Source: Phlegmacium glaucopus (Eukaryota; Basidiomycota; Agaricomycetes; Agaricales; Cortinariaceae). From it: a stretch of DNA of 57,846 nucleotides. Below the pieces are notes generated by a model. That model saw only the letters and a list, made by a program, of their open reading frames with translations, searched no databases and was not told the DNA's origin. Location: positions 88,123 through 145,968 of the forward strand of contig MU129998.1 in assembly GCA_015039465.1 (NCBI GenBank), written 5' to 3'. Position numbers and translations under genes: made by a program. Shown one piece after another: positions 57,665 to 57,846 of this stretch; positions within the stretch are counted from its first letter, which is position 1, and every line of letters starts with the position of its first letter.

Positions 57665-57846
57665 GAGTCTAGTTATATTGGTCCTACTACCTCTTCTCAA
57701 CCTCCTCCCACTCCCACTCTTCCGCCTACTCCCACTCTTTCTCTCACTCTCACTCTTCCTCCCTTTACTGTCACTGACCCTATCGTACATGTACGGCCTC
57801 TCCTAGCCGTTCCTCCTACCCTTGTTCTTACTCCCACCCGTACTGC
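57665..57846 (+). CDS. Pro/Thr-rich open frame running off the right edge
   Basis: A plus-strand frame reads TSSQPPPTPTLPPTPTLSLT and stays open to the window end. It is built on CTCCCACTC-type pyrimidine repeats, so it may be either the start of a Pro/Thr-rich coding region or a simple repeat. Confidence 0.25.

Overview
The window looks like a gene-sparse, transposon-rich accessory region of a mushroom-forming basidiomycete (Agaricomycetes). The support is many introns of about 45-60 bp, basidiomycete-type families (class I sesquiterpene synthase, multi-intron P450s, a beta-trefoil protease-inhibitor/lectin-like pair, an SRPK-like kinase, a fungal fatty-acid-synthase beta relic) and fungal CACTA and hAT-like elements. 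Exon structures were read by hand from GT-AG (a few GC-AG) junctions and frame continuity; no database search was possible, so family names rest on motif recognition.

Layout. 0-5 kb: a spliced hypothetical gene cut by the left edge, then a truncated P450 fragment. 5.1-6.4 kb: an intact sesquiterpene synthase. 8.4-9.0 kb: a strikingly GC-rich orphan ORF. 10.2-20.0 kb: a CACTA-type (Tnp2) DNA transposon complex. It has a near-complete transposase split by a 382-bp solo LTR, an accessory gene present in two partial copies that share a 694-bp, about 99 % identical duplication, a small gene on the opposite strand, and a decayed NADP-isocitrate dehydrogenase fragment lying between the two copies. 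20.5-24.7 kb: a large imperfect inverted repeat enclosing two divergent inhibitor/lectin-like paralogs and a tandemly duplicated upstream module. 25.2-26.0, 44.6-46.0 and 46.8-48.2 kb: three copies of one family (HNH-like, uncertain), the first broken and the other two intact. 27.5-28.5 kb: an ORF split by a hAT-like MITE. 30.5-36.5 kb: two P450 genes on opposite strands, one probably functional and one with a nonsense codon. 36.8-38.0 kb: a decayed LCMT1 gene. 38.2-39.7 kb: an intact isocitrate lyase/PEP-mutase family enzyme. 41.3-42.8 kb: a decayed 3' part of a CSC1-like channel gene. 43.0-44.4 kb: an intact SRPK-like kinase. 48.9-50.5 kb: a fatty-acid-synthase beta fragment split by a second hAT-like MITE. 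50.9 kb: a further P450 scrap. 53.1 kb: a small secreted Cys-containing peptide precursor. 53.6 kb: a third hAT-like MITE. 54.1 kb: a 34-bp palindrome. The last 3 kb is AT-rich with degenerate repeats and two partial ORFs at the right edge.

Functionally there is no single pathway. The terpene synthase, the P450s and the PEP-mutase-family enzyme could belong to secondary metabolism, but they are far apart and mixed with pseudogenes. The clearest theme is mobile-element-driven duplication and decay: three MITEs with perfect 8-bp target duplications, a solo LTR with a perfect 5-bp duplication, and P450 scraps at four loci.
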